The notes under the pieces were generated by a model. The model ran no database searches, was not told where the DNA came from, and saw only the letters and a list, made by a program, of their open reading frames with translations. A DNA stretch of 64,000 bases from Medicago truncatula (Eukaryota; Streptophyta; Magnoliopsida; Fabales; Fabaceae): the NCBI RefSeq assembly GCF_003473485.1, contig NC_053042.1, forward strand, positions 47,579,762 through 47,643,761, in the 5' to 3' direction. Each line of letters opens with the position of its first letter. Within the stretch, counting starts at the first letter, position 1. Positions 41,095 to 52,639 of this stretch are shown here, piece by piece. The translations under genes and the position numbers were made by a program.

Positions 41095-41256
41095 AAAAAA
41101 AAGGTAGTCCGATACACTAAAGTTCCCGCGTACGCAGGGTCGGGAAAAGGTCCTATCAATTGGTGTATTACACAGTCTTACCCTGTATTGTAAGTGATTC
41201 CCTTTCAATCACGTAACAACAACTTTACCGTTGCCCTTCAAAACTCCGCTTTTACA
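41095..41256 (-). mobile_element. Au-like SINE ending in a T-run
   Basis: The plus strand has aaaaaaaaggtagtccgatac, cccgcgtacgcagggtcggg, cttaccctgtattg and caactttaccgttgccct. On the minus strand this is the widespread plant SINE with caacggtaaagttg near the A box, agggtaagactgtgta in the body and gggactaccttttt-type T-rich 3' end. The middle has diverged and the B box is weak. No target duplication identified. Confidence 0.6.
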
Positions 41257-42365
41257 CTAATCAAATTAGACGCTAATGCTAAATGAGGCGTACAGATATT
41301 TTTTGTAGGAGCAATTGCTCTCGGATACAATCCCTTTGATTTTACAAATTAGCAGAGCGAAAGTATAATTGAAGAAAGGTAGGATTCCTAAATAGAATTG
41401 AAATATAAACAGAGTAGAAATAATGTGAGGGATAGTATAATTGAAGAAAGGTAAATGATTCCTAAAAACAGAATAGAAATAATGTGAACGCATTTTCCCT
41501 TTAGTTTGTGTTTCTGTTTTCATTGAATTGCTCAAATATAGTTGATAATTTATTGCACTTTTTTTGCTGGAAAAACTCTTTTCAAGTTGCTACACTTTTG
41601 CCCATTCAAACGCTGTGTTTCGATCCTCTGCATCATGTCATAAGATTGTAAGGGTATACATAAATTTCCTTTACCAATTCCCCTTGTTTTTTTCATGCCA
41701 TCTAAATCCTCTCTCAATTTCAATAAATTTATACTTCAGTTTCTTCTCTTTTCAATTCCCAATTTCGTTTTGGCAACACACAAAATTAGGCGAACTTTGA
41801 TATATTCGATAACATAACGCTAATGTGTAATGCTGATGAGAAAGCAGGAAAACACTGAGCATGTAATAGTAAAAATAAAGTCTACATGTCATTAAGAATT
41901 AAATTAATTATGGAAAACCAAATGAAAAAATTGTATCAACTCTAACCACAAAACAAGCATCACTACGAATTACGAAAAATTGATGAGCTTCAACAAAACA
42001 TATAGCAAGCGCAAACAACACAAGCTTCATAACCATTTGATAGGTACCATTAGATTTCTCATAACTAAAATCAGATAGCAACACCTTTTCCATGTCAAAA
42101 GAAAGTATCATCCATTGTTGAGGAATGACATCCTTAAAGAAAGTTTCAAATGCATCCAACATAACATAAACATAGTTTCTAAATTCTAACTAGAATAAAA
42201 ACATCACTGCAAACATTAATTGAATTCCTACAAAAAAGCACTGCCTTTAATTCAACCATCAATTTCTTGCTTGAGTATAGCACCAAAAAAAAATAAAAAA
42301 AAATAAAAATAAAAATTAAAGCAAAAGATAAAACATGTTTAAATCAGAAGTCAAGTAAAACTTGG
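41257..42365. other. Intergenic region
   Basis: No supported gene. A block near 41282-41345 (aaatgaggcgta, caattgctctcggatacaatccc) recurs at about 43014-43075, which suggests a local repeat. The minus-strand frame at 41908-42162 is not recognisable. Confidence 0.4.
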
Positions 42366-42375
42366 ATAATTCCAC

Positions 42376-43400
42376 ATGATTTACCATCGTGGTGACATCA
42401 AACTCTCATGGTAAATATGTAGACGACGCCCAAGTACGGTAGTTATTAAGATATGATCCAACTGACCAGTATTCGAGTTATATAGGACAAGTTGGTTACA
42501 CCGTATGTTCAATAGAAGAACAACACCATCTTTTGAAACGAACAGGGGATCAACAAAAGAAGGATAATTCCGGATAAGCTTCTCATGAGGGATGATCATG
42601 AATTTAGTCCATGACTCAACAACTCCATACTCTTTCATCAACCACGCCACTCCAAACAGAAAGTAATCTTCATTTCATCATATGGAAAGTTAATGAATTT
42701 CTAAGGAAACTAACAAGTTGGTTTCATTTGCTATCATAAGTTAGGTGAAGAAAAGAAGGGATATTGAAAGATGGAATAAAATTCATCTGGAACCCTGGAC
42801 CTTCAAAACATACAACAATGTTGGATTTGGAACCACAAATCATAATACAATGTTCTATCAATTTGTCTGACATTCTATGCATTACACTTTTTTATTTATT
42901 TATTGAGAAGCCAAACTGAGCCACTGTAATTGACACAGAGAGAATCGTACCTGAAACCTTGAGAGGAACACACTCCAAGGCTCCAAGCCAAATCGGGTCT
43001 TAAACGAGGGTCTAAATGAGGCGTAGGTATATTTGTTGGAGAAATTGCTATCAGATACAATCCCTTTAATTTTTATAAATATTTAAAATAATTATAATTG
43101 ATAGAAATCTTAAAAGATTATTCCCAGGAACTTAAATTGTTATCCAAACACTTTTCTTAAACATTCCTTGGAAAAGGATGAAAGTTAATCCTGGGAATAA
43201 ATTTTGTAACACAGAAACAAACACATTGTATTTGTCATTAATTTGATCATAGCCAAAACCATATTGTGTGATAATCTGATCATCAAACAAAACAATGGGT
43301 TGGAGATGTTTATGATTTCAATTTGATAGAAAGATTCCACAATGTAAAACTAGATATACCGAACAAACAAGAGTTGATGGGTTTTCAAACAACAGCCAGC
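42376..43400 (-). pseudogene. Decayed F-box/FBA gene, copy 1
   Basis: The C-terminal part reads MKEYGVVESWTKFMIIPHEK, LFVSKDGVVLLLNIRCNQLV and IYHESLMSPRW, closely matching the intact gene at 45211. Further 5' (43225-43400), pieces such as SSFTLWNLSIKLKS, SDYHTIWFWL and the FGYDQINDKY equivalent survive but are interrupted by stops and frame changes. The middle of the FBA domain is disrupted between about 42660 and 43200, and no F-box was found. It cannot make a normal product. Confidence 0.8.
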
Positions 43401-43499
43401 ACCCATCCCCTTTTATCACCTAGTATTTATGGAATTACTGCAACAAAAACCATACACAACAACCGCTACAACTCATGAACCATGCTTATAAGCGTATTT

Positions 43500-44400
43500 A
43501 ATCAAGCTAATTAAGCATTTTCTCCGCAGTACCTATCAAGGCAAAACCACAGCCATAGTCCACATGTATATACCATGGAATTCATACACATAACGACAAA
43601 CCCGATAATTACAGATAGGTTTGGGCGATCGATTCAACTTGAGAAAATTATCAAAACAGAAAAGACTGAACAAAATTGCAATTTTTAAAGACAGAGCTCT
43701 GATGTCTCTATCACTTTGATAATAACTTAAAGTACAAACGAAATTAATCACACAAAAAAACGAAGAAGAATACCGCCAAATCAACTGTCAAACATGAAAT
43801 CAATTTAAACATAATCTCTTCACCTAGAATGTAAAGCAAATTTTGTAACAACTTAACAGTAAACTTAGCAAGGTACATAGTGGTGGTTATGGACTATCAT
43901 CATGTAGCTTGCTTTTAAATCCTTCAGGAATGGTGTTGCAGCTTTATGTCTTTCTCCTTGTTTAGGATAAGTTACTTGTAAGGAGCACTTCCTATACTAC
44001 TTTGATTTGTCATTTGTCTCAACTTTAAATTACCTGTAGAAACAACAATGAAGTAAGCAAAACAGTAAGTCGTTGACAAGATTTGTTCAAACAAAACAGT
44101 GAAGAAATAGCCAAATCAAGCAACAAAAATACTGAAGCAACAAACTTGCCAAATAAAGAAAACTCAAACAACAATAATAAATAACAAGTGATAAGGAGAA
44201 CGCGTGTGAGAGAGCAGAACCAACAGAGAGGGAGAATGTGTTAGATGGAGAAGGAGAAGGGTGGTCATCGCACAAAGAAGAAGGAGAAGGCGTGGGATGA
44301 CATGATCATGGGTCGAAGAAGGAGGAGGCAACAGAGGACACATGTTAATTACATTAGGCAGTACCTTTTAAGTTTTAAGAAACACATCTCCTCGGTTTGA
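43500..44400. repeat. F-box array flank segment, copy A
   Basis: This block recurs at 61600-62340 with long identical runs (for example aacttagcaaggtacatagtgg and the ccttcaggaatggtg region) and in diverged form at 47100-48720 (split by a solo LTR) and 52200-52560. In each case it precedes a minus-strand F-box copy in plus coordinates. On the minus strand it is pyrimidine-rich and has open stretches without a shared start. I treat it as non-coding duplicated flank. Confidence 0.75.
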
Positions 44401-45210
44401 AACCAAAAACGAAAACAACCCAAAAAATGTGTCAATATTGCTTCTCTCAACACTAAGAAACTCACCCAACCCTACCAGAATCTCGTCGGAGAATGGACGG
44501 GCTAATAGATCGACCTTGTAATTTCAAGGACTAGAATGCCTAGTGTGTTCGTGTAACTGTGTGTATATATATAAACTGAATGCAATCCTTGCTGCAAAGA
44601 GTCGATACAACTCAAATCAATCATCTCTCGATAAAACTAGAACCACGAAACATTTATGGGCAACAAATAGATAATGAATATTTGCAGGAAAATTGGAAAC
44701 AAACAGAAGTTAAAGAACAAACAAATGAAATGGATGAGGAATTCAGATTCTGCAAAGTTGTATTGTACAATGCTAGCTTGAACTGAAAGTGCAGGGATTC
44801 AAAGCTGGAGATATCATCTTGAGCACAGATAGAGAATTTGCCTTGTATTTACTAGGCATTGAATCAACCCAAAAAGTTTTCAATCTTGGTTAAAAGTTCC
44901 TAATAAATACTTAGAATAAGATAATGGAATGATTCAATTTAACTTTACTTTGACACTCTCTCTCTGTAATTGGAGAGAACAATCACACTAAAGTTTTGTG
45001 TGGATCATTGGTTTCTACAACCATATCCAAAAGGTAGGTTTCACTTATGCGTTAGTCCACTCTACAACACAACATAAACTTACTTTCTGAATAAAATACA
45101 AAGATCACAGCAAAGCATTTATTAACTTATTTCAAAGCAGTGACTTGAATTCCAGAATCAACATTACTTAAAAATAACAATATCTAATAACAATAAGATA
45201 TGATTTACCA
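44401..45210. repeat. Sequence downstream of the intact F-box gene, repeated near 63.4-63.7 kb
   Basis: The 44850-45180 part (actaggcattgaatcaaccc, gataatggaatgattcaatt, ctctgtaattggaga) aligns with 63390-63700. No gene seen. It includes the 3' UTR of the F-box gene. Confidence 0.6.
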
Positions 45211-46386
45211 TTATGGCGATACTAGACTCTCACGGTGAATATGCATCTCCCCAACAAGATTGTCCCAAATCTTATGATAATCAATCTGACCATTATTTAA
45301 GTTATACAGGACAAGTATTGAACGCGTTGTCCTCACCAGAACGACACCATTTTCTGACATGAACAAGGGATTCCAAGTTAACTGAAACTCCTCATGAGGG
45401 ATAATCATCAATTTAGTCCATGACTCAACAACTCCATACTCTTTCATCCTCCACACAGTCCAATGAGTTTCCTTATCAAAACACATACAAAGGCAGTCAC
45501 TCAAAACATACAACTCACTACTGCGAGCATTGTCAGCATCATCATGTTGAGGTAGCAACACTTCTCCACGAATTTCCTTCTCAAGATCAATGGAAATAAT
45601 CATCTCCTTATTATTTTTATTACCTACCCAATTCAAAGTGCCACTCACATATATACCTAAATTACTGTGAGGATCACACGGGAAATTTGGAACAGTTGTG
45701 CAAGAATTTTCACCAAAGGTATATATTCTGGTCACAGTTTCCAATGTTTCCTCATCCTCATCTTCATCTTCCACAACTACTAGCACCTTGTACTTGTCGT
45801 TAATTTGGTCATAGCCAAAACCATGATATACGACAACGTCATTATCAGACGAAGCAATGGTTGGATATGTTCTGGATTTCAAATTGATAGAAGGATTCCA
45901 CAATGTGAAATTAGATTGATGAATATCATACAAACAAATCAAACCATTGCATGAACCTAGAATATCGTAACAGTGCCCCGTGCTGAAGTTAAGTGGTGTA
46001 ATAGGAGTTGATAGATTTTCCAACAATGGTTTAACAGGATAAGATAGTATTTCGTAAGGATTACGGCAGACTCCAAGGGCGGCAGATAACAGTTGTGGAT
46101 AAGCGGTTGAGGTCAGAAAGTGGTTGTTTGCGAATTGTGGGTCTGAGATTAGGGTTTTCCATGATTTGCAAATGCATTTGAATTGAAGCAGGGATTTCAC
46201 CGGAAGTCTCAAAAGGATCTCAATGATGAGTTCTTTCGGCAGTTGCTTGGAGAGTACGTCGGCAGTTGGAGAAGGAAGCTGTTGGTTGTTGACAGTGGTA
46301 TCATCAGGCAGTGGTTGAGTACAAACGGTGTCATTTGGAGAGTGGTGAACACTCATGGTGGTCACCGTGCATTCATCATCACCCAT
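45211..46386 (-). CDS. Intact F-box protein with FBA domain
   Basis: One exon, 391 residues from the ATG at 46386 (the codon four residues further upstream is TTG). The F-box is at about 49-89 (LPKELIIEILLRLPVKSLLQ then FKCICKSWKTLISDPQFA). An FBA_1-type associated domain follows with NGLICLYD, LWNPSINLKSR, YHGFGYDQINDKYKVLVV, IYTFGENSCTTV, VSGTLNWVG and ISIDLEKEIRGEVLLP. An acidic run (VEDEDEDEE) lies near residue 212. Such proteins bind SKP1 through the F-box and recruit substrates to SCF ubiquitin ligases; the substrate is unknown. The stop TAA falls where relatives read CAA or CGA followed by one or two more residues, a trivial shortening. It is the only intact member of the local array. 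Confidence 0.93.
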   Translation of the reverse strand: MGDDECTVTTMSVHHSPNDTVCTQPLPDDTTVNNQQLPSPTADVLSKQLPKELIIEILLRLPVKSLLQFKCICKSWKTLISDPQFANNHFLTSTAYPQLLSAALGVCRNPYEILSYPVKPLLENLSTPITPLNFSTGHCYDILGSCNGLICLYDIHQSNFTLWNPSINLKSRTYPTIASSDNDVVVYHGFGYDQINDKYKVLVVVEDEDEDEETLETVTRIYTFGENSCTTVPNFPCDPHSNLGIYVSGTLNWVGNKNNKEMIISIDLEKEIRGEVLLPQHDDADNARSSELYVLSDCLCMCFDKETHWTVWRMKEYGVVESWTKLMIIPHEEFQLTWNPLFMSENGVVLVRTTRSILVLYNLNNGQIDYHKIWDNLVGEMHIHRESLVSP

Positions 46387-47175
46387 TGAGTATTGCAAGC
46401 CTTCAGCAAAATCGACTTTTTGTTAGTTTGCTACGAATTAGAATAGAAGTGATCTTGATATTAAATAAGCGCGAATATAGAGATTATTTGTTAGGAATTT
46501 TATAAAGAATTAGAAACTAATTTGCATTTGTTTATGGCAATCAAAATATTTCTTTTTAAACATCAGTTTGTTTGGATAAAATTACTTTTTTTTTCCTTCA
46601 AAAAATAAGTATTTTTTTTATAAAAAATATTAGTTTGTTTATATACTTCCTTCCTTCCTTCAAAAAAAAAAAAAAAGTTTGTTTATATACAACTATAGTA
46701 TAAAATAAATTCTTTGTTATAAAATTAGTTCAATCTTTGACACTTATTTTCTCTTTTCTCTTAAAAAAGTATTTTTTTGAAGAGCTACTTTCTTCTCATT
46801 TGAAATTGTAATAAAAACTCACTTGGGACTTATTGACTTGAGACCTAGGAAGTCTTAATAATTAAAATGTTTATTATGAATGAATAAATATGTTTTCAAC
46901 TCAAAAAATAAAAATAAAAAATCTTTCTGAATGGTATAGATGTAGTATTGACATGATGACATATTTGGAATGGTTCTAAAGGTTAAAAGTAGTCGAGGTG
47001 TAACGATGGAAAAAATAATCCAAATGAAAAGTGTTCGGTTCTGTTCTAGATGAATTAACCTATTTAGAATGATCGGTTCAATTTAAAAGAAATTATTAAG
47101 GAACAAAATTGCAATTTTTAAACACAGCTCTTTGCAGCCTCTATCTCAATCATTTTGATAAACTTAAAAGTACAA
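46387..47175. other. Region upstream of the intact F-box gene
   Basis: Holds the promoter of the minus-strand F-box gene. AT-rich, with A/T runs near 46590-46680. From about 47100 it becomes the next copy of the duplicated flank segment. Confidence 0.4.
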
Positions 47176-47183
47176 ACCAAATT

Positions 47184-47992
47184 TGTTGAAAATTGGCTTC
47201 AAATTTGTGGTTTGGGAGAGCAGAGGAATCGTGTCGCGATTTGGCAATCGTGACACGATCAGAGAGGCAGTGAGCCAAGTTTGCTGGAAGCAAAATCGTG
47301 CCACGATCTTGGAAAATCGTGACACGATTCAGAAACTTGCTGGTTAAGTATCTCTGATAAGGACTGGTCAACTTGGGGACCGTTGCAGATCGTGACACGA
47401 TCTAGGGAAATCGTGGCACGATTTCTTCAGGGCAGGACTAGTATTTAAAGTGCTCTTGTGCATTTTTTGGAGATAACCTTAAGACAACCTTGAGAGAACT
47501 TAAGAGAGAAAACTTGGAGATCAAAGAGGGGATCCTTTGGGGTGTGTTCCTTTGATGAGAGTGTTTCTTAGGTTGGGAAAACAACATTGTAATCACCTTG
47601 GGATTATGGGTTCATAGTGTGAGGTGGGGAAAATACCAAAGGGTAGACCTAGGGTTTGTTCTTGTGAAAGCTTGAATAGCTAGATTCTTGTAACTCTTTT
47701 GTAACACATTCACATATTGGATTGGAGAGCTGCTCTCTCCCCCAGATTAGGCCACATTGGCTGAACTGGGTAAACAATCTTGCTTGGTGTTTTGTTCGTT
47801 TTCTTTCATGGTTTTATCTTGTATGCTTGTTAGCTCTTAGTGTGGTTGTGCTATACATTAGGCTTAGGCTGTTTTGTTGTTGTTAGCTTGGAAGCCATTT
47901 GCTCTCATAGATTATCTCTATCACTTGCTCCACACATCATTGATTTATTCTCATTGGCGTGAAGGTTCATTAGTTGAGCCGGATTCACAACA
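47184..47992. mobile_element. Solo LTR with 5-bp target duplication
   Basis: The 809-bp element begins TGTTGAAAATTGG and ends GGATTCACAACA, the TG...CA ends of an LTR. It is flanked by AAATT at 47179-47183 and 47993-47997. The empty site is visible in the related copy at about 52300 (acaaaccaaattaatcacac), which confirms both ends. No internal retrotransposon domain is present. The 5' part holds six copies of ATCGTGNCACGAT or a one-base variant. A TATA-like tatttaaa lies near 47451. Orientation was not fixed, although the promoter-like order suggests the plus strand. Confidence 0.92.
47228..47422. repeat. Six copies of a 13-bp palindrome in the LTR
   Basis: Positions 47228, 47247, 47295, 47316, 47389 and 47410 begin ATCGTG-N-CACGAT. 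Five are perfect inverted repeats of ATCGTG around one central base, and the first has cgcgat. They fall in three pairs, with starts 19-21 bp apart inside each pair and about 48 and 73 bp between pairs. They lie upstream of the TATA-like site. Confidence 0.9.
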
Positions 47993-47997
47993 AAATT

Positions 47998-48760
47998 AAT
48001 CACAAAAATGTGAAGAAGAATACAACCAAATCAACTATCAAACAAAAAATCAAATTAAACATAATCAATCCACTTAGAATATAAAACAATTCCTTTTTTG
48101 AGAGAGGACTTGGCAATAAACTTAGCAAGGCAAAGAGTGGTAGCTATGGACTATATCATGTAGCTTGCCTTTAAATCTTTTAGGAATACTGTTGTAGCTT
48201 GATATCCTTCTGCTTGTGGGATATGTTTCTTGTAAATAAGCACTACCTATGCACTTTGATTTGTCATTTGTGTCAACTTTGATTTGCATTTTCTCAAATT
48301 TTACCTGTAGAAACAACAATAAAGTAAGCAAAGCAGTAGATCAGTGGCTACATTTGTTAAACAAAAGAGTGAAGAAATAGCCAAATCAACAACAAACTAG
48401 CCAAATCAAGACACAAAATAGTGAGCAAAGACAAAACAAGAAACAAAATATAGGAGATTTATATTGAAGCAACAAACTTGCGAATTCAAGAAAAAATAAA
48501 CAACAAAAATAAAAAAACTGACTTATGAGTGAGAACACGTGTGGGAGAGAAGAAGCGACAAAGAAGGAGTGGACGGCGCAGACACAGTGACCATGGACAG
48601 TGGCGAAAGAGAACGAATTGAACAGAGAAGAAGAATAAGGAAAAGGTGTGGGACGACATGATCGTAAGTCAAAGAAGGAGAACAAGGCAACCGAGGACAA
48701 TATGACAATGGGCTCTAAAACATGAGGAATTCTTTTTTTGCTGAGACACGGGTTACTTAC
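47998..48760. repeat. F-box array flank segment, copy B (right part)
   Basis: Continues the block interrupted by the solo LTR: cttagcaaggcaaagagtgg, gtagcttgcctttaaatc and acaacaataaagtaagcaaa match the 43860-44080 block with more divergence. Open frames on the minus strand here are not shared with the other copies. Confidence 0.7.
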
Positions 48761-49347
48761 ATAAGAAGTATCTTTTAAGAAACATGTCTCCTTGGGTTTG
48801 TTTACCGGGTAGTCGATTTACAATAGAAAAAAATTGTCACCTGAACCTATTGTTTTTGGTTCTTGACAGTTTGGATTTGGTTTTGACTCGAACTAATAAA
48901 CAACAGGTAATTTACCAGTTGAGTTGGTTTGTCAGGTTCAATGAATTCATCATCTGGGTCGACGTCACTCACTACCAGCAAGTAATTAAGAAGCAGTCTA
49001 TTACAAAAAGCAGCAGCCAGTAATCTTTGCAGACACAAGAAGTCGATAACTAACCAGAAGCAACTATAGTAAAACCATCATCAAGGCAAAAACACAAAAT
49101 AAAAAATAAAAATAACATCACACACCCAATTTGCTCTCCAGCTACAAGATCAAATATTGTCATATTCAAATTGAGACCAAACCTTATCCAGGGTAAGGAA
49201 TCAAATATCATTCTTTATCTAGATATTTTTAACCACTATATAATATTAATTAACCTGTTAAAAAAGAAAACAATTATGTAATATTGCTGTCAAGCACATA
49301 ATCCATTGTCACAGTGATTACATGTATGAAGCAACACATAAAGACCG
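48761..49347. other. Intergenic sequence
   Basis: No gene seen. The words aatttaccagttgagttgg and cagcagccagtaatctttg recur in altered form at 62420-62545, part of the larger duplicated unit. Confidence 0.4.
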
Positions 49348-49649
49348 AGTCTGTTTGGATAAATAGCGTATTTGCAGTTTATAGCACAAGCGTTTGTCAT
49401 GATAATAAACACTTATGTATAAGCTCACATAAACTATTTTTATGGCAAGTGATAAAACAAAGTTAAATTGTTTATGTATATCCTATAATAAGTTGTTTTT
49501 ATAAGTCATCTTGGAGAACTTATGCAAAATAAGCTGAAAAAAATATTGTGAAAAAATGTCATAAGCTGTTTTCAAACGTTCTCCCAAATAGCCTCACAAA
49601 ATTTATATCAGTAGATGAACTCAAATAATTAAGTCAATCCAAACAGGCT
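49348..49649. mobile_element. CTTAT-type MITE, complete, with terminal inverted repeats
   Basis: About 302 bp. The left end agtctgtttggat and right end atccaaacaggct are inverted repeats matching at 12 of 13 positions. The body has the family words cataagctgttttcaaacg, aagctcacataaact and gagaacttatgcaaaataagc. This is the best-defined member of the family in the window. Confidence 0.75.
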
Positions 49650-49941
49650 AGTTTTTTCAAACAAATTGATTGTGATGTTGATAATTTTTAGTTGTAATGA
49701 GAAGGGCATGCATAGATGTTTAAGCATACATATACATATATTGTTAAGGCTAAATAGAGAAACAAATTACTCTTGCAAGTGCAGATGCAAATTGTGAGTC
49801 CATTGTCTCTGCATGTAAAGTTAAAACACAACTAATATCATACAAGTCTCTTACAATACAAGTACACGACATAAACATGCTTTCTGAACAAACATTAATT
49901 GAATTCATTCTAAGCGGTGACTTTAATTTAAACAATCAATG

Positions 49942-50640
49942 TTACTGAAAATAACAATACAAGATTTGCGGTGATACCAGACTCTGATGGTAAATATGTA
50001 GACCCGATGCAACTTTGCCAAAAGTAAAAGGATAACCCACCTCACCATTATTTATGTTATATAGGACAAGTTGAAAAGACATTGTAATCTGTTGAAGAAC
50101 AACACCATTTTCTGAAACTAACAAGGGTTCAACACTAGGCTGAGGCCATAGATAATTACATATTAACTTCTCATAAGGGATGATCATCAATTTAGTCCAT
50201 GACTCAATAATGCCATACTCTTTCATCATCCACACAACCCAACAAGATTCATTAGAGTTATCAAAACACACACAAAGGCAGTTACTCAAAACAGACAGCT
50301 CATGATAGCATTCATGGTAGCCATCATGTTGAGGAAGCAACACTTCCCTATAAGTTTCCTTCACAAGATCAAAAGATAGAATCACTTCTTTATTAAAATC
50401 AACACTATCTTTACTAACTATCCAATTTAAAGTACCACTCACAGATTTCCCTACATCAGTACAAGGATTACCCGGAAAATTTTCAAGTGTTTTCCAAGAA
50501 TTGTCACCAAAGGTATAACTATAACTTATGACCTTACATTCAGAGGAAACAATGGTTTGAGATCTTTTGGATTTCAAATTGATAGAAGGATTCCACAAAC
50601 CGACACACACAAAATTGCTGGAGATGAACCCTGTATTAAC
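49942..50640 (-). pseudogene. Truncated F-box/FBA gene, copy 3
   Basis: The frame reads VGLWNPSINLKSKRSQTIVS, YTFGDNSWKTLENFPGNP, SVSGTLNWIVSKD, ILSFDLVKETYREVLLPQHD, CLCVCFD, MKEYGIIESWTKLMIIPYEK and IYHQSLVSPQ. The F-box and first third are missing, and the codons for the GFGYDQINDKYKV block are deleted between IVSSECK and YSYTFG. The longest frame would start at a TTG in unrelated sequence. The remaining frame is otherwise open over more than 220 codons, so it decayed by truncation and not by scattered stops. Confidence 0.82.
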
Positions 50641-50655
50641 CGGACGCAATATCAA

Positions 50656-52200
50656 CTTTAGATTTAACCTAATTTTTCGTGTGACTTTACTATATTAATC
50701 CTAGATTTAATTTATGCAAAATGTCATCTCTAATTTTAACCTAATTTTTCCCTCCACACTTTTGCATTTAATATTTATCTAAAATAAAATAAAATTATGT
50801 TCCTAATTATATGCTATTTTTTGGGAAATCTCTTACTTATAAATGTTAATCCGTCTTGATATATACTTAACATAATTTTAACCTAATTATGTTATGGTAC
50901 GGTACCAACGTCTATGCTTCTTAATATTATGAAATACTATATAACAATTATGACATTCATCTAACTATTCTGTTACTTATTATCGTCAAATATTACATTC
51001 CATATGACAGGTCGATGGTCTAGTTAAAATTTGACATTTCTTTTAAAAAGAAGCTAGAAAATGAGCGTGTGAACACATAGTACAAGAAAAAATTGATTGT
51101 TCAAAAAAAGTAAAAAGAATCGTCCTGCACGGTGAACGGAACTGCACCCATTTTAATAACCTGTTCCTGGACTGAGCAAACATTTTAAAGCACAGTTCAA
51201 TAACAGAACTTTTTTGGAAATAGGTTGGTGAACTGTAGTGAATGGACCGACATTCTTCAATTTGGACACTCTCATTCATCTTTGTTAGCTTCTCGAATTT
51301 GACGTTCATGATCTTGGCTCCTTCTCTCTCGTACAAACCATCTCCTATGCAACCTTATTTCTGTCGTACAAAAATTCTTCATAGCAAGATCCCTATGTTG
51401 TCAATCTCAAATAGGGACGCATAGCATCAACCCCAAAAACGTTATAGCGGATTGTGGGCTGGCCTCTATTATGAAGACTAAAATTCATGTAGTACAACAT
51501 AAATACTCAAAAACAGGAAAAACACGCAAAATTAGAGGGAAATTCAAACTTAATAATCATAATCAACTTTGTCATTTCATGTCAAAATAAGCACTAAATG
51601 TAATCGAAATGAAATCACAACAAAATCAAGTTTTAAATGTAATCACTTTTCTAAATGTATCATATTATTGCCGGTATCACTTGTCATTTCCCATCACTTT
51701 TCATATTATTTGACAAAGTTATACACACGTGCAGATGTAATACTAATATCGCTTTTAACATAATCATTTAAGTTTTATGATTTAGGGTACAATTTGCACA
51801 CGAGTTTTAAATTTGAGGGGTATTTACACATATGTTTAAAATTTAAGGGGGTATCTACTACATAGTGTTATTAGGTCAGAGGGTATGCACAATTGATATC
51901 GTTGAAAAAAAAAATCAGGTTTATTTAAAATATATATATATATATATATATACTCAATTACCCATGTCATGTGACATGACTTTTCTGACCATGTGGCAAT
52001 GCCACATATGTAGTTAACAACCATGTCAACATGTTAGACGGAGGAAACTTACGGAGGGGTCATTAAACGGACGTTTACAATTTAAAGGAAGTTTTTGAAG
52101 TTTCGTAAAATTCAGGGGGTTAGACGAAAGTTGGAATTTCGAGGAAAACTAACCTTTTTACTCCAACAAGAAAGAAAAAAAAAAGACAACCGCAGCCATA
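50656..52200. other. AT-rich intergenic region with repeats
   Basis: No supported gene. An (AT)n run lies at about 51928-51951. The region around 51780-52135 (aaatttgaggggtatttac, agggggtatctactac, ggaggggtcattaaacgga) looks like a dispersed repeat around that run. The 97-codon minus-strand frame at 51043-51336 is not recognisable. Confidence 0.4.
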
Positions 52201-52560
52201 GCCCCATCCACATGTATATACCATTAAATTCATAGACAAAACAACAAATTATCAAACACAGCTCTCTGCTGCCTCTATTACTTTGATAATCACTTAAAGT
52301 ACAAACCAAATTAATCACACAAAAAAACAAAGAAGAATACAACCAAATCAACTTAAACATAATCTCTGAACTTGGAATATAAAGCAAAAATAAAAATAAA
52401 AATAGCAGCTTGTACGAAACAAGACAGAAAGACTTATGTTTTCCAATAAATTGATTGTGATGTTGATGATTTAGATGCAAATTATGAGTCCATTGTTTCT
52501 GCATGTAAAGTAAAATCATACAAATCTCATACAACACAACATAAACATACTTTCTGAATA
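52200..52560. repeat. F-box array flank segment, copy C (short)
   Basis: It contains cagctctctgctgcctctat, taaagtacaaaccaaattaa and caaccaaatcaacttaaaca, matching the other flank copies but without the pyrimidine-rich middle. It preserves the empty site of the solo LTR at 47184. Confidence 0.65.
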
Positions 52561-52639
52561 GAATATAAAGATCACAGCAAACACTAACTGAATTCTACTT
52601 TAATTTAGCAATCAATGTTACGGAATAACAATATATGAT

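Noticed and set aside
48386-48708. Overlapping minus-strand frames rich in F, S and L
   Set aside because: They come from the pyrimidine-rich duplicated flank. The frames are not shared with the other flank copies, so they are not conserved coding.
52112-52537. 141-codon minus-strand frame with a partly repeated VCTLSDYQSN sequence
   Set aside because: The similarity to frames at 43536 and 61598 follows from DNA duplication. The starts and ends differ and no family is recognisable.
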